DNA of 64,000 nucleotides from Methanocella_A sp964548585 (GCA_964548585.1 CAZJRS010000002.1:12865-76864), one strand, 5' to 3'. Numbered from the stretch's first letter, positions 7,778 to 15,962 are shown. Translations and numbers: made by a program. The notes: generated by a model not told the origin, from the letters alone.

Positions 7778-8875
7778 ATGGAAACAACTCGCATGAATCC
7801 AGCCAAAGGCCTCTATCTGCTACACCCCTCGCCATGTAATAGCTGCAACTCTACATTGCTTTCCTGCATGGCCAAGAAGATGCTCGCCGCAGTCGAGCAA
7901 AGCCCGAGCATCGTCATCATCTCCGACGTGTCCGGAAAGATCGAGTACGTGAACCCGAAGTACGAGAAGGTCTCCGGCTACTCTTATCAGGAGATCTCCG
8001 GAAAGTTCCTGCACCAGATGACCGGCGACCCCACGAGGCAAGACCAGATCGACCTGATGATCGCTTCGCTAAAGTCCGGAGCCGAATGGCAGGGAGAATT
8101 CCGGTGTAAAAAGAAAACAGGGGAGCATTACTGGGTATCCACACATATATCCCCGTTGCGCGACGAAGCCGGCATCATCACTCACTTCATCGATGTGGAG
8201 GAAGACATCACCCAGCACAAGCTGGCGGACGACCGGCTCATCGCCTCTCTCAAAGAGAAGGAAATGCTCCTGAAAGAGGTTCACCACCGGGTGAAAAACA
8301 ACTTACAGATCATCTGCAGCCTGCTGAACCTGCAGTCGGGGTACATCACCGACCGTCATGACCTCGCGGTATTCCAGGAATGCCAGGACCGGGTCCGATC
8401 GATGGCATTGATCCACCAGCTGATGTACCAGTCCAGGGACCTCTCCCACATCGACCTGGAATACTACATCAGAAATCTAATGGACTACTTACTGGTATCC
8501 TATGCTGCCCGGCACAAGATCACAGCCAGCATTCGTGGTGAGACGAAGGTATATCTGGATGCCAATATGGCTGTCCCATGCGGTCTCATCCTCAACGAGC
8601 TCATTACCAACAGCATCAAATATGCGTTTCAAGGGCGGGAAAAGGGTAAAATTACCATCGTGATCGAAAAGAGCGGTGAAAACGTCACACTGTCAGTCGG
8701 TGACGATGGCATAGGCCTGCCATATGAATATGATCTCACAAGCGCCAAAACGCTCGGGTTGCAGCTCGTCTATGATCTTACAGAGCAGATCAACGGCAGT
8801 ATCCAGGTTGACAGGTCCGAAGGGACCAGGTTCAGGATCACTTTTTTTGAGAGTAGTCAGGTTAATAATAGGTAA
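7778..8875 (+). CDS. PAS-domain sensor histidine kinase (HisKA_2 type)
   Basis: 365 residues from ATG 7778, which follows GGAAGGAAG; longer frames upstream run through the repeat element and are unlikely. Order: a short N-terminal Cys motif (CNSCNSTLLSC, about residues 20-32), a PAS domain with a PAC-like end (VEQSPSIVIISD to DVEEDITQHK), a HisKA_2 domain with EVHHRVKNNLQII (phospho-His near 170), then an HATPase with LILNELITNSIKYAF and GDDGIGLP. There is no membrane segment, so it is a cytoplasmic sensor. No response regulator lies beside it. The Cys cluster before the PAS domain might bind metal or sense redox state. Confidence 0.85.
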   Translation: METTRMNPAKGLYLLHPSPCNSCNSTLLSCMAKKMLAAVEQSPSIVIISDVSGKIEYVNPKYEKVSGYSYQEISGKFLHQMTGDPTRQDQIDLMIASLKSGAEWQGEFRCKKKTGEHYWVSTHISPLRDEAGIITHFIDVEEDITQHKLADDRLIASLKEKEMLLKEVHHRVKNNLQIICSLLNLQSGYITDRHDLAVFQECQDRVRSMALIHQLMYQSRDLSHIDLEYYIRNLMDYLLVSYAARHKITASIRGETKVYLDANMAVPCGLILNELITNSIKYAFQGREKGKITIVIEKSGENVTLSVGDDGIGLPYEYDLTSAKTLGLQLVYDLTEQINGSIQVDRSEGTRFRITFFESSQVNNR

Positions 8876-8884
8876 TATCCGGCC

Positions 8885-9101
8885 AGGCCTAGAATTGTTA
8901 GGGAGCCTTCTCACACCCCAAATATTCCTCGGGAAGACGTTATTACGACCTACCTACCTTCTATGGCATGTAGTGCGACACCGCAACTGTCGCACTATAT
9001 ATCAGCCTGTTCCTACTCCGTTTCAGGCTGCAACCGCCTCATAATTCCTGTCACGCCGGCGCCCTATCACTAGTATTTCCTCCGGTGCCGGCTTCGACAG
9101 A
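8885..9101 (+). repeat. structured repeat element, copy R3 (no gene inside)
   Basis: Third copy, lacking the Cys-rich gene. The leader (ACACCCCAAATATTCCTCG to CGTTATTAC) is nearly identical to R1. Hairpin 1 is a perfect 10-bp stem, TAGTGCGACA (8972-8981) with 8989-8998, loop CCGCAAC. Hairpin 2 is 9055-9063 with 9084-9092, 9 bp with one G-U. Since both hairpins survive without the gene, they are probably the functional part of the element. Confidence 0.7.
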
Positions 9102-9419
9102 GGAATCTTAGCTCTCATTAAATCTTTCTTCTACTGTGCGATATGCTTGATCTTTATAGGCCGGGTAAGCCCGGGCCAAAGGCTCCGTATCCCTCAACTT
9201 CTATCCGTATTATACTCGGGCTATCTATTTATCAGGACGCACGTATACTATCAACAAGGGCCAGGCATGCCTGTTGCGCTCTATCCCCGACCGGGTTTCT
9301 GTACTCCGAAGGGCATCAGCCCACAGGAGATGAAAAACTATAAGTACACATAACCCATCAAATGTGCTGGATTATCGAGCCTTACATATAGGCTACACTT
9401 TCCTACAAGGAGGAATCAG
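9102..9419. other. intergenic region before the ribosomal operon
   Basis: About 320 bases with no gene I can support; two overlapping 66-68-codon frames here lack ribosome binding sites and family resemblance. A small GC hairpin (CCGGGTAAGCCCGG) lies near 9160. The end holds the probable promoter of the translation operon (AAACTATAAGTAC near 9337) and a strong AAGGAGG binding site for S19e. Confidence 0.4.
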
Positions 9420-9860
9420 ATGGCAGTAGTTTATGATGTGCCGGCCACTGCATTTATCAGCAAGACCGCACAGAAGCTTAAGGAGACCGGTAAAGTCACG
9501 CCACCCGCATGGGCAGCTGACGTTAAGACCGGCGTGCACAAACAGCTGCCGCCAGCCCAACCTGACTGGTTCTACACCAGGAGTGCCTCAGTACTGAGGA
9601 GGATCTATACAGATGGTCCCGTCGGTGTTCAGAGGCTCAGGTCGCTGTACGGTGGCAGGAAAAACCGTGGTGTCAAGCCTGACCGGCACGAGCGCGGTGG
9701 CGGCGCAATTATCCGCAACTCGCTGCAGCAGCTGGAGAAGGCAGGGTTCGTCAAGGCCGTAAAAGATGGCAGGGTAATCACCGCTGCAGGCATGTCGTTC
9801 CTGGACAAGATCGCCACGGAAATGGTCAACGAAAAGTCTCAGCAGAAGCCTGAGGCGTAA
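9420..9860 (+). CDS. rps19e: 30S ribosomal protein S19e
   Basis: 146 residues, the usual length for archaeal S19e, a small-subunit protein shared with eukaryotes and needed for late 40S/30S maturation. Family hallmarks include the N-terminal VYDVPATAFI, the WFYTRSASVLRRIY helix, the GPVGVQRLRSLYGG turn and HERGGGAIIRNSLQQLE. A perfect AAGGAGG lies before the ATG. It is the first gene of a co-directional block of nine translation and secretion genes ending with ftsY. Confidence 0.97.
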   Translation: MAVVYDVPATAFISKTAQKLKETGKVTPPAWAADVKTGVHKQLPPAQPDWFYTRSASVLRRIYTDGPVGVQRLRSLYGGRKNRGVKPDRHERGGGAIIRNSLQQLEKAGFVKAVKDGRVITAAGMSFLDKIATEMVNEKSQQKPEA

Positions 9861-9903
9861 CTTTATACGTTAAAATGAAAAATATTAACCGGAGTGAAAT
9901 GAT

Positions 9904-10233
9904 ATGAGCGGTGAAGAGCTGGATGAAATCCGCCGGCGCAAGCTGGAAGATATGCAGCGATCACAGCAGGATGACATTGCTAAGATGCAGCAGCGACAAC
10001 AGGTCGAGCAGCAGAAGGCTATGATCCTGCGGCAGATTCTCACCCCGGAAGCCCGCGAGCGGCTGAACACCATCCGGATGACAAGGCCAGACTTCGTTGA
10101 GAATGTCGAGGCACAACTCATTGGGCTGGCACAAGGCGGACGGCTCGCAAAACAGATCGATGACCAGCAACTGGTCAGGATTCTGGAACAGATTCAGCCT
10201 AAGAAGCGCGATATCAAGATCACGAGGAAATGA
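9904..10233 (+). CDS. PDCD5-family DNA-binding protein
   Basis: 109 residues, typical of the archaeal homologs of eukaryotic PDCD5/TFAR19, a small helical-bundle protein that binds DNA in vitro and, in eukaryotes, interacts with chaperonins. The N-terminal charged Gln-rich helix (EDMQRSQQDDIAKM) and the core LTPEARERLNTIRMTRPDF are characteristic. It lies in the standard archaeal order after S19e and overlaps the next gene by an ATGA. Confidence 0.93.
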   Translation: MSGEELDEIRRRKLEDMQRSQQDDIAKMQQRQQVEQQKAMILRQILTPEARERLNTIRMTRPDFVENVEAQLIGLAQGGRLAKQIDDQQLVRILEQIQPKKRDIKITRK

Positions 10234-10832
10234 AGGTACAAGTCCTGTATAGCGGGGGCAAAGACAGCTCGCTGACAGCCATATTACTTGAACCGTTTTT
10301 CGACGTCGAACTGGTAACGTGTACGTTTGGGCTTGAGAACACGTGGGAATATGCAAAAGAAGCAGCCCACGAGATAGGATTTCCGTTCAAGCTCGTAAAG
10401 CTCGATCCTGCGATCCTTGACGAAAGCATCGACGAAATGCTCAAGTTCGGGTACCCCCGGCACGGGATAAGCCTTGTGCACAGAAGGGCGCTCGAGACCG
10501 TAGCAGTGCTCGGAGAGGCGAAACATATCGCTGACGGCACCAGGCGGGATGACCGCGCACCGATGCTGACGACTGGAGAGATCAGGAGCCTGGAAGACCG
10601 GAATGGTATCAGATATATCAGACCGCTCGCAGGTTACGGCCGCCATGCGATCGAAGATTTGATCGCGGAGCACCTCGAAATCATCGAGGGTGACACCACG
10701 GCGGTGCCAAAGGCAGATTACGAGAATGAGATCCGATCATCGATGAAGACACGCCTGGGGGAGGAGATGTATAACAGAATCTTTCCCCCTGAGCATACCC
10801 AGTCAAGGGTACTGAGAAGGTATAGTTCATGA
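10230..10832 (+). CDS. PP-loop superfamily ATPase (adenine nucleotide alpha hydrolase-like)
   Basis: 200 residues starting with the ATP-pyrophosphatase P-loop YSGGKDSS. Proteins of this fold activate carbonyl or thiocarboxyl groups by adenylation, for example in tRNA thiolation and amide synthesis. This short single-domain type is found in archaea next to L39e; its substrate is unknown. It overlaps PDCD5 upstream and L39e downstream, each by 4 bases, so all three are translationally coupled. The place in a ribosomal operon suggests a tRNA or translation-linked modification, which is inference. Confidence 0.8.
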   Translation: MKVQVLYSGGKDSSLTAILLEPFFDVELVTCTFGLENTWEYAKEAAHEIGFPFKLVKLDPAILDESIDEMLKFGYPRHGISLVHRRALETVAVLGEAKHIADGTRRDDRAPMLTTGEIRSLEDRNGIRYIRPLAGYGRHAIEDLIAEHLEIIEGDTTAVPKADYENEIRSSMKTRLGEEMYNRIFPPEHTQSRVLRRYSS

Positions 10833-10981
10833 CTAAGAAGTCTAAGGGCAAGAAGATGCGGTTGGCGAAATACACCAACCAGAACAGAAGAGTTCCGGCG
10901 TGGGTGATCATGAAGACCAATAGGGCTGTCATGAGCCATCCGCAGCGGCGGAGCTGGCGCAGGACCAGCCTGCCCGAGTAA
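10829..10981 (+). CDS. rpl39e: 50S ribosomal protein L39e
   Basis: 50 codons, very basic, with the family signature KKMRLAKYTNQNRRVPAWV and the ending RRSWRRTSL. L39e is a tiny protein lining the peptide exit tunnel in archaea and eukaryotes. The start overlaps the stop of the PP-loop gene (ATGA). Length is normal for the family. Confidence 0.97.
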   Translation: MTKKSKGKKMRLAKYTNQNRRVPAWVIMKTNRAVMSHPQRRSWRRTSLPE

Positions 10982-10996
10982 AGGAAGTGTCGGATT

Positions 10997-11272
10997 ATGG
11001 CAGAACAGAACAAGGCAACTGAGCAGATCTACACCATTCCGCTCCGGGGAGTCAAGAACTACCCCGTGTGGAAGCGTAGTAATAATGCGATCACGCTCAT
11101 ACGCGAATACCTCAGCAAGCACATGAAGATTGATGTGGACAAGATCAAGGTCAGCTCTGAGCTCAACGAGGCTGTATGGGAGCACGGCATCACGAAGCCG
11201 CCCAACAAGGTCAGGGTCAAGGCCGTTCGCACTGAGGATGGCGTGACTGCACAGGTAGTGGGCAGTGAGTAA
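10997..11272 (+). CDS. rpl31e: 50S ribosomal protein L31e
   Basis: 91 residues, normal length. Signatures are IYTIPLRGVKNYPVWKRSNNAI near the start and VWEHGITKPPNKVRVKA near the end. L31e sits near the tunnel exit on the large subunit. It follows L39e by 15 bases, with AAGGAAGTG upstream as ribosome binding site, in the conserved L39e-L31e-aIF6 order. Confidence 0.97.
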   Translation: MAEQNKATEQIYTIPLRGVKNYPVWKRSNNAITLIREYLSKHMKIDVDKIKVSSELNEAVWEHGITKPPNKVRVKAVRTEDGVTAQVVGSE

Positions 11273-11310
11273 TAGAATTGCGAGCAAGAAGCAAGAAAGG
11301 CGATTACCCG

Positions 11311-11976
11311 ATGATCAGGCAGATTGACTTTTACGGCTACCCGTACGTGGGCATTTACGCTACAAATACAGAGCATTTCGTAGTGCTCCCGCCCGATCTG
11401 CCACAGGCTACCGTGGACATCGTCACCGAGACACTTGGTACCGTTGCAATCCGCACGCTCATCAATGAGAGCACTCTAATCGGCTCTATGATGACGGGCA
11501 ACAGCAATGGCTTCATCGTTTCGGACCTGACGCTGGACTCGGAAGTTAAAGTGCTGCAGGAACACGGCAAGGTGACCCGGCTCAAAGGCAAGATGACTGC
11601 GACCGGGAACATCGTGCTGGCCAACGATACGGCGGCGCTGGTTCACCCCGCGCTGACCGATAAAAATATCGAGGCGATCGAGGAAACGCTCAAGGTCGAG
11701 GTGAGACGCGGCACTATCGGCGGCCTTAAAACCGTCGGTATGGCTGGCTTCGCCACGAACAAGGGCATTCTCGTCCACCCCCGGGCAACCGAGGAGGAGC
11801 TGACGGTCATCGAAGACCTGTTCAAGCTTCCGGTGGACATCGGGACCGTCAGCTTCGGATCCCCACTGGTGGGGTCCGCGATTCTCGCGACCACGAAAGG
11901 ACTGATTACAGGCACCAGGACGTCAGGTCCGGAGATAGGCCGGATCGAAGACGCGCTGGGCTTTATCGAGGAGTGA
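11311..11976 (+). CDS. eif6: translation initiation factor 6 (aIF6)
   Basis: 221 residues from the ATG at 11311. aIF6 binds the large ribosomal subunit and prevents premature subunit joining. The five-fold pseudo-symmetric pentein repeats are visible as recurring NSNGFIVS / TNKGILVHP / TTKGLITG segments. The start at 11311 (MIRQIDFYG) matches the family N terminus; an upstream start at 11278 would add a basic tail not seen in the family. It lies between L31e and LX, the usual archaeal neighbours. Confidence 0.96.
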   Translation: MIRQIDFYGYPYVGIYATNTEHFVVLPPDLPQATVDIVTETLGTVAIRTLINESTLIGSMMTGNSNGFIVSDLTLDSEVKVLQEHGKVTRLKGKMTATGNIVLANDTAALVHPALTDKNIEAIEETLKVEVRRGTIGGLKTVGMAGFATNKGILVHPRATEEELTVIEDLFKLPVDIGTVSFGSPLVGSAILATTKGLITGTRTSGPEIGRIEDALGFIEE

Positions 11977-11983
11977 ATTCATT

Positions 11984-12160
11984 ATGGCAAAATTCGTAGT
12001 GCAGGGAACATTCAAGGCGGGCGTCCAGTGGGAGAAGTTCTCCAAGGAAGTCGAGGCCCTTAACCCGAAGAACGCCGAGGAGAAGGTTTTCGCCACCTTC
12101 GGCAGCAAGCACAAGGTCGAGCGGCGTCTGATCAAGATCGAGTCCGTGAAAGAGGCATAA
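11984..12160 (+). CDS. rpl18a: 50S ribosomal protein LX (L18ae/L20a)
   Basis: 58 residues, MAKFVVQGTFKAG start and KHKVERRLIKIESV end, the size and pattern of archaeal LX, the short relative of eukaryotic L18a. It starts 8 bases after the aIF6 stop and ends 3 bases before prefoldin alpha, so the three are one transcript. Confidence 0.95.
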   Translation: MAKFVVQGTFKAGVQWEKFSKEVEALNPKNAEEKVFATFGSKHKVERRLIKIESVKEA

Positions 12161-12163
12161 GCC

Positions 12164-12580
12164 ATGGCGACCGAGGCAAACGAGGACCAGATTCGGGATC
12201 TTGTCTCGAAAATGCAGGCCTACCAGGGCCGCATGGAGGCGCTGCAGCAGCAGACTAACCTGATCCAGGCCTCCGTCGATGACGTAGATTCGGCCCTGAA
12301 GGCGATTTCCTCGCTGGAAGGCGCTGGCGAAGGCCACGAGATGCTGGTACCAATAGGTGCCGGTTCGTTCGTCCACGCGATCATCGCGAAGCCGGACAGG
12401 GTGCTCGTTGGCCTGGGCGCAGGCGTGAGCGTTGAGCGGACCTCCGCCGATGCCCGGAACATCTTCCAGGCGCGGCGTACCGAACTCGAAAAGGCGCTGG
12501 CTGAGACCACCGGAGTCCTGAACCAGGTCACCGGCGAGCTCATGAGGCTCCAGCAAGAGGCTGAAAAATACAGGCAATAA
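12164..12580 (+). CDS. pfdA: prefoldin subunit alpha
   Basis: 138 residues with two long coiled-coil helices (about 5-50 and 100-138) flanking a beta-hairpin region (MLVPIGAGSFVHAII, VLVGLGAGVSVE), the standard alpha-prefoldin layout. Two alpha and four beta subunits form a jellyfish-shaped hexamer that delivers unfolded proteins to the thermosome. Placed between LX and FtsY as in most euryarchaea. Confidence 0.95.
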   Translation: MATEANEDQIRDLVSKMQAYQGRMEALQQQTNLIQASVDDVDSALKAISSLEGAGEGHEMLVPIGAGSFVHAIIAKPDRVLVGLGAGVSVERTSADARNIFQARRTELEKALAETTGVLNQVTGELMRLQQEAEKYRQ

Positions 12581-12619
12581 GTATAGTGACGTTGAATCAA
12601 GTGGCCGGAGGTGCCGTCG

Positions 12620-13699
12620 ATGTTCGATAAACTCAAAGAAAAGCTTAACCAGTTTAAGCAGACTATCGACGATAAGGTAAAAACAATTTCTGGGGCGCCT
12701 GCTCCTGAACAAACACCTGCATCGGAAGTATCTAAGACACCGGCCGCGACAACTCCTGATCATACACAGGCTGCTCAAGCAGAAGCTCTTCCGGCGAAGC
12801 CGGTCGAGAAGTCTGCAGGCTTCCTTGACAGGGCGATTGCCCTGACCAAAGGTGAGATAGTCCTCTCAGAAAAAGACCTTGAAGGCCCCCTGTGGGAGCT
12901 GGAGATGGCTCTGCTGGAGAGCGACGTTGCGCTCCCTGTCGCGGAATCTATCATCAAGAGAGTCAAGGAAGATCTGACCGGCCAGCATAAGAAATTTTTA
13001 CGCTCAACCGGAGACCTGGCGGAAGACGTTCTCAGGGACTCCATCGCGAGCATTTTAAACACAAGCTCGCTTGACTTCGACGATTATGTCAAAAAGAAGG
13101 ACAAGCCCGTCATCATCACTTTTATCGGCGTCAATGGCGCAGGAAAAACCACTTCCATCGCGAAGCTAGGAGAGCGCCTTAAAGAACAGGGCTACAGCGT
13201 GGTCATCGCCGCAGGGGACACATTCAGGGCGGGCGCCATCGAGCAACTGGAAAAACATGCCGATCGTCTCGGCATCAAGATGATCAAGCACCAGCAGGGC
13301 GCAGATCCCGCAGCCGTCATCTACGATGCGGTGCAGTTCGCCCGGAACAACAAAAAGGATATCGTGCTAGCTGATACGGCAGGCCGGTTGCATACGAACA
13401 TCAACCTCATGGAGCAGCTGAGAAAGATCAGCCGTGTGGTAAAACCAGACCTCGTCATATTCGTGGATGAGGCTATTGCCGGCAACGACGCAGTCGAGAG
13501 GGCCAAGCTGTTCAACGATGCCGTGCCCATCAGCGGTACGATTCTCACGAAAGCTGATGCGGACGCCAAGGGTGGCGCTGCGATCTCCATCGCCCACATC
13601 ACAGGCAAACCTATTTTATTCCTGGGTGTAGGCCAGGAGTACAAGGACTTGAAAAAGTTCGAGACGGACTGGTTTATCGACCGGCTGTTCGAACGTTAG
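12620..13699 (+). CDS. ftsY: signal recognition particle receptor FtsY
   Basis: 359 residues. An acidic/Pro-Ala-rich N-terminal linker (about 1-75) precedes the helical N domain and the SRP GTPase G domain: GVNGAGKTTS (P-loop), DTFRAGAIEQL, DTAGR, TKADADAKGG and a C-terminal GVGQEYKDLKKF. FtsY docks SRP-bound ribosomes at the membrane. The ATG at 12620 has GGAGGTG 6 bases upstream; an in-frame GTG at 12611 overlaps that site and is unlikely. The last ~31 codons are repeated, diverged, at 14691-14788. Confidence 0.96.
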   Translation: MFDKLKEKLNQFKQTIDDKVKTISGAPAPEQTPASEVSKTPAATTPDHTQAAQAEALPAKPVEKSAGFLDRAIALTKGEIVLSEKDLEGPLWELEMALLESDVALPVAESIIKRVKEDLTGQHKKFLRSTGDLAEDVLRDSIASILNTSSLDFDDYVKKKDKPVIITFIGVNGAGKTTSIAKLGERLKEQGYSVVIAAGDTFRAGAIEQLEKHADRLGIKMIKHQQGADPAAVIYDAVQFARNNKKDIVLADTAGRLHTNINLMEQLRKISRVVKPDLVIFVDEAIAGNDAVERAKLFNDAVPISGTILTKADADAKGGAAISIAHITGKPILFLGVGQEYKDLKKFETDWFIDRLFER

Positions 13700-13713
13700 G
13701 CGCCAACGGCGCC
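13699..13713. terminator. GC hairpin between convergent ftsY and FkbM genes
   Basis: GGCGCC-AAC-GGCGCC, a 6-bp stem beginning at the ftsY stop and followed by an A-rich stretch. It lies between convergent genes and may end or protect transcripts from either side. No strong T-run follows on the plus strand. Confidence 0.4.
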
Positions 13714-13731
13714 GGAAAAACAAAATAAGGC

Positions 13732-14502
13732 CTACTGAGGGCTCATAATCTTAGCTTTTATCAACAATTCTCTGGTCATGTATTTGCTCTTCCTCACCGA
13801 CGTGTTCATGAACCCGTATAGCCGCAAAAGCCGCAGCTTCATCGGTGGCAGGTCCTTGATGATCGAATCGTGGGCGAAGACCTGGTCGACGCCAAGCGAT
13901 GATATATACGTGTAATTTTTAGATTTCATGTAGTTTTCGAGGTCCTTGTTTCTATACTCGTTCTCCACGCAGAACACCTTGATGTGGTATTTATCGTGAT
14001 CGATCGATTTCAGGATCTCCAGCTCACTGCCTTCGGTGTCTATGCTGCAAAAGTCCACCTCGTTAAGCTGGTTGCGAGCCAGGATATCGTTGACCCTGAA
14101 GCACTCGACTTCCACTACTTCCTGGTCGCTCTTGTGTCTGCTGACTTCCTTATCGATTTTACTGAGGTGATCGGAGGAAAAGCTGGATACCAGGCCGCTC
14201 AGCATATGTATCGAGGAGTCGCTTTTGATCGTCAGAAACCGGGCCTTCCCGGGCTTACTTGCGGCACAACCCTGTATGCATATGCACTTCCTGTTTTTAG
14301 CGAGCTCGTCGAAGATGCCGGGAAGCGGCTCGAAGCAAACTCCCTTCCAGCCCTTCTGCTTCTCGAAGTAGTACGTGTTGCTTCCACTGACTCCGTCACT
14401 TGCGCCTATGTCCAGGAATACACCGTTTTTCTTGCCTTTGAAAAAGTGGTCGTCCACGAATTTGTCCTGTTTGAACTGGCCGTAGTAAAGGTTCTCTGAC
14501 AT
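13732..14502 (-). CDS. FkbM-family methyltransferase
   Basis: 256 residues from ATG 14502; an alternative upstream start at 14532 adds ten residues. The SAM-binding start GVFLDIGASDGVSGSNTYYFE and the later VDFCSIDTEGSELEILKSI are the FkbM signatures. Such enzymes O-methylate sugars or lipids and often sit with surface glycan genes. The gene is AT-rich compared with the translation operon and is preceded by a very AT-rich promoter region (14530-14610). It lies between ftsY and a diverged copy of the ftsY 3' end, which suggests acquisition by insertion. Confidence 0.88.
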   Translation of the reverse strand: MSENLYYGQFKQDKFVDDHFFKGKKNGVFLDIGASDGVSGSNTYYFEKQKGWKGVCFEPLPGIFDELAKNRKCICIQGCAASKPGKARFLTIKSDSSIHMLSGLVSSFSSDHLSKIDKEVSRHKSDQEVVEVECFRVNDILARNQLNEVDFCSIDTEGSELEILKSIDHDKYHIKVFCVENEYRNKDLENYMKSKNYTYISSLGVDQVFAHDSIIKDLPPMKLRLLRLYGFMNTSVRKSKYMTRELLIKAKIMSPQ

Positions 14503-14690
14503 GCAAAAATACTCCGATTGTTTAAGTGTCAAGGGGTGTGTTTGACACGTATATATATAAATATTAATAATATATTATATCATTATTTACATATAATAAT
14601 TATTTTTATAGTGGATGATTTCTGGTCCAGCCCTTTGTATCGATCAGTTAAATGGCAGCATAAACCTGTTCTACCCCTGTAAACTCATTT

Positions 14691-14788
14691 GCATGCCCAT
14701 TATGTTCTTAGGCGTGGGCCATGGGTACAGGTATTTAAGGAAGTTCGAGATGGACTTGTTTATTGACCGGCTGTTCGAGCGCCGATCT
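14691..14788 (+). pseudogene. diverged duplicate of the ftsY 3' end
   Basis: This stretch codes MPIMFLGVGHGYRYLRKFE and then FIDRLFER, matching the FtsY C terminus at about 21 of 31 residues, but there is no G domain or start nearby and the FtsY stop codon is lost. It lies about 1 kb beyond the real ftsY end, on the far side of the FkbM gene, on the same strand as ftsY. It looks like a scar of insertion or tandem duplication at the ftsY 3' end. Confidence 0.7.
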
Positions 14789-14854
14789 TTCCGTAGTATG
14801 TGCCTAAGGCCATAAGTCAACTATATATCTGCAGTTTTGTAAATATGTTCTAGA

Positions 14855-15880
14855 ATGGTTACCAGTATCAGTGATCATGAGGATGCTGAGGATGCCGCAA
14901 CTTATCGTCTGATCAGAAGCCTTGCTCACAAGTTCTTCAACAACATTTTAGTGGAAACTGCGATCATCATCACGGTAGGGGCGACCTTTGTAGTCCTAAA
15001 AGCAGTGGATACCGTCATGCATACCCGGTCTCGCAATGCGGTTATCCTGTTGACCCACAGCCTCTCTAAAGATCGGCTTAGTATCATTCGAAAAGCCCAG
15101 ATAAGATACCTCTTCAGGCACGAATACGGGCTTTCTAAGGTAACGACCAGGCTTGCCGGCGGCTCTTATTGGATGTCGATACCCTGCATCGTGGAAGGCA
15201 CCGACCTCGCCACCGGTGAACAAAAACGCTTTATGGGGAAGATCATTAACGATCGAAGCGCTCTTAAACATAAGTACATGACCCGCTTTAGAAATATAGG
15301 TGTCATCGCAGAGGGGGCAGAGTTTGTATTTGACGGCCACAGCGATGCCCTTGATATGGTCGTGTATGAGCGGGACAGCCTCAGGAAGCTAAAAAAGCAA
15401 TGCGTAGCAGTTCCGGACGTATATGGTTTGCATAAGCTGAACTTCGAGGACTATATGCTGGTCATGGAGTACATCGATGGAGAGCCCCTCTCCAGAATAA
15501 CCATCGATGATCAGGTCATCGATCAGGTATTTTTGACCCTGAAGGTCATGCACGATAACGGGGTGTTCCATGGGGACATAAAGTTGGACAACTTCCTCTT
15601 TTCACATGGCCGGATTGTTGTAGTGGACTGCCTCAAAGTCGATAAGAATGATCTGCATGCTGCCCAGGATTTCGACTTGATTTGCGCGATATGTGCGCTT
15701 GCGCAGAAAGCCCCGATACATACCATTCTGCCGTACGTGGAAAAATATCACACTCCAGAAGAAATGCAGCGATCAGTTCAGCTCATCGGCATTGCTCTGA
15801 ATAAGGTCGACCTGGACCTTTCCTCCGATATCATAAAAGAGATCATTGATGGTTTAGGCACGGGTACTACCGCACATTAG
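14855..15880 (+). CDS. protein-kinase-like (RIO/ABC1-related fold) protein
   Basis: 341 residues. An N-terminal hydrophobic stretch (about 30-50) suggests membrane attachment. The C-terminal half has kinase-like marks: the hinge-like VMEYIDGEPLSRI, the catalytic loop HGDIKLDNFLF with Asp and Asn, and VVDCLKV where the metal-binding DFG Asp would be. It also has a candidate Lys in FMGKIIND. Such minimal kinases occur in archaea with unknown substrates. It is convergent with a universal stress gene and follows the ftsY scar. Function beyond a phosphotransfer fold cannot be stated. Confidence 0.65.
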   Translation: MVTSISDHEDAEDAATYRLIRSLAHKFFNNILVETAIIITVGATFVVLKAVDTVMHTRSRNAVILLTHSLSKDRLSIIRKAQIRYLFRHEYGLSKVTTRLAGGSYWMSIPCIVEGTDLATGEQKRFMGKIINDRSALKHKYMTRFRNIGVIAEGAEFVFDGHSDALDMVVYERDSLRKLKKQCVAVPDVYGLHKLNFEDYMLVMEYIDGEPLSRITIDDQVIDQVFLTLKVMHDNGVFHGDIKLDNFLFSHGRIVVVDCLKVDKNDLHAAQDFDLICAICALAQKAPIHTILPYVEKYHTPEEMQRSVQLIGIALNKVDLDLSSDIIKEIIDGLGTGTTAH

Positions 15881-15884
15881 CGAG

Positions 15885-15937
15885 AGTGTCTCCTGTACGT
15901 GGACCTTGGCTACGAGCTACCATCTCGTGGAGACACT
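15885..15937. terminator. nested hairpin between convergent genes
   Basis: AGTGTCTCC (15885-15893) pairs with GGAGACACT (15929-15937), and inside it ACGAG (15912-15916) pairs with CTCGT (15924-15928), stacking on the outer stem. An A-run follows at 15944-15950. It lies between the convergent kinase-like and universal stress genes, which fits a two-way transcript end. Confidence 0.5.
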
Positions 15938-15962
15938 GGCCTTTAAAAAAGTATAGGGATTC

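Noticed and set aside
9143..9353. Two overlapping 66-68-codon frames before the S19e gene
   Set aside because: No ribosome binding sites, sequences without domain character, and the region is needed as promoter/leader.
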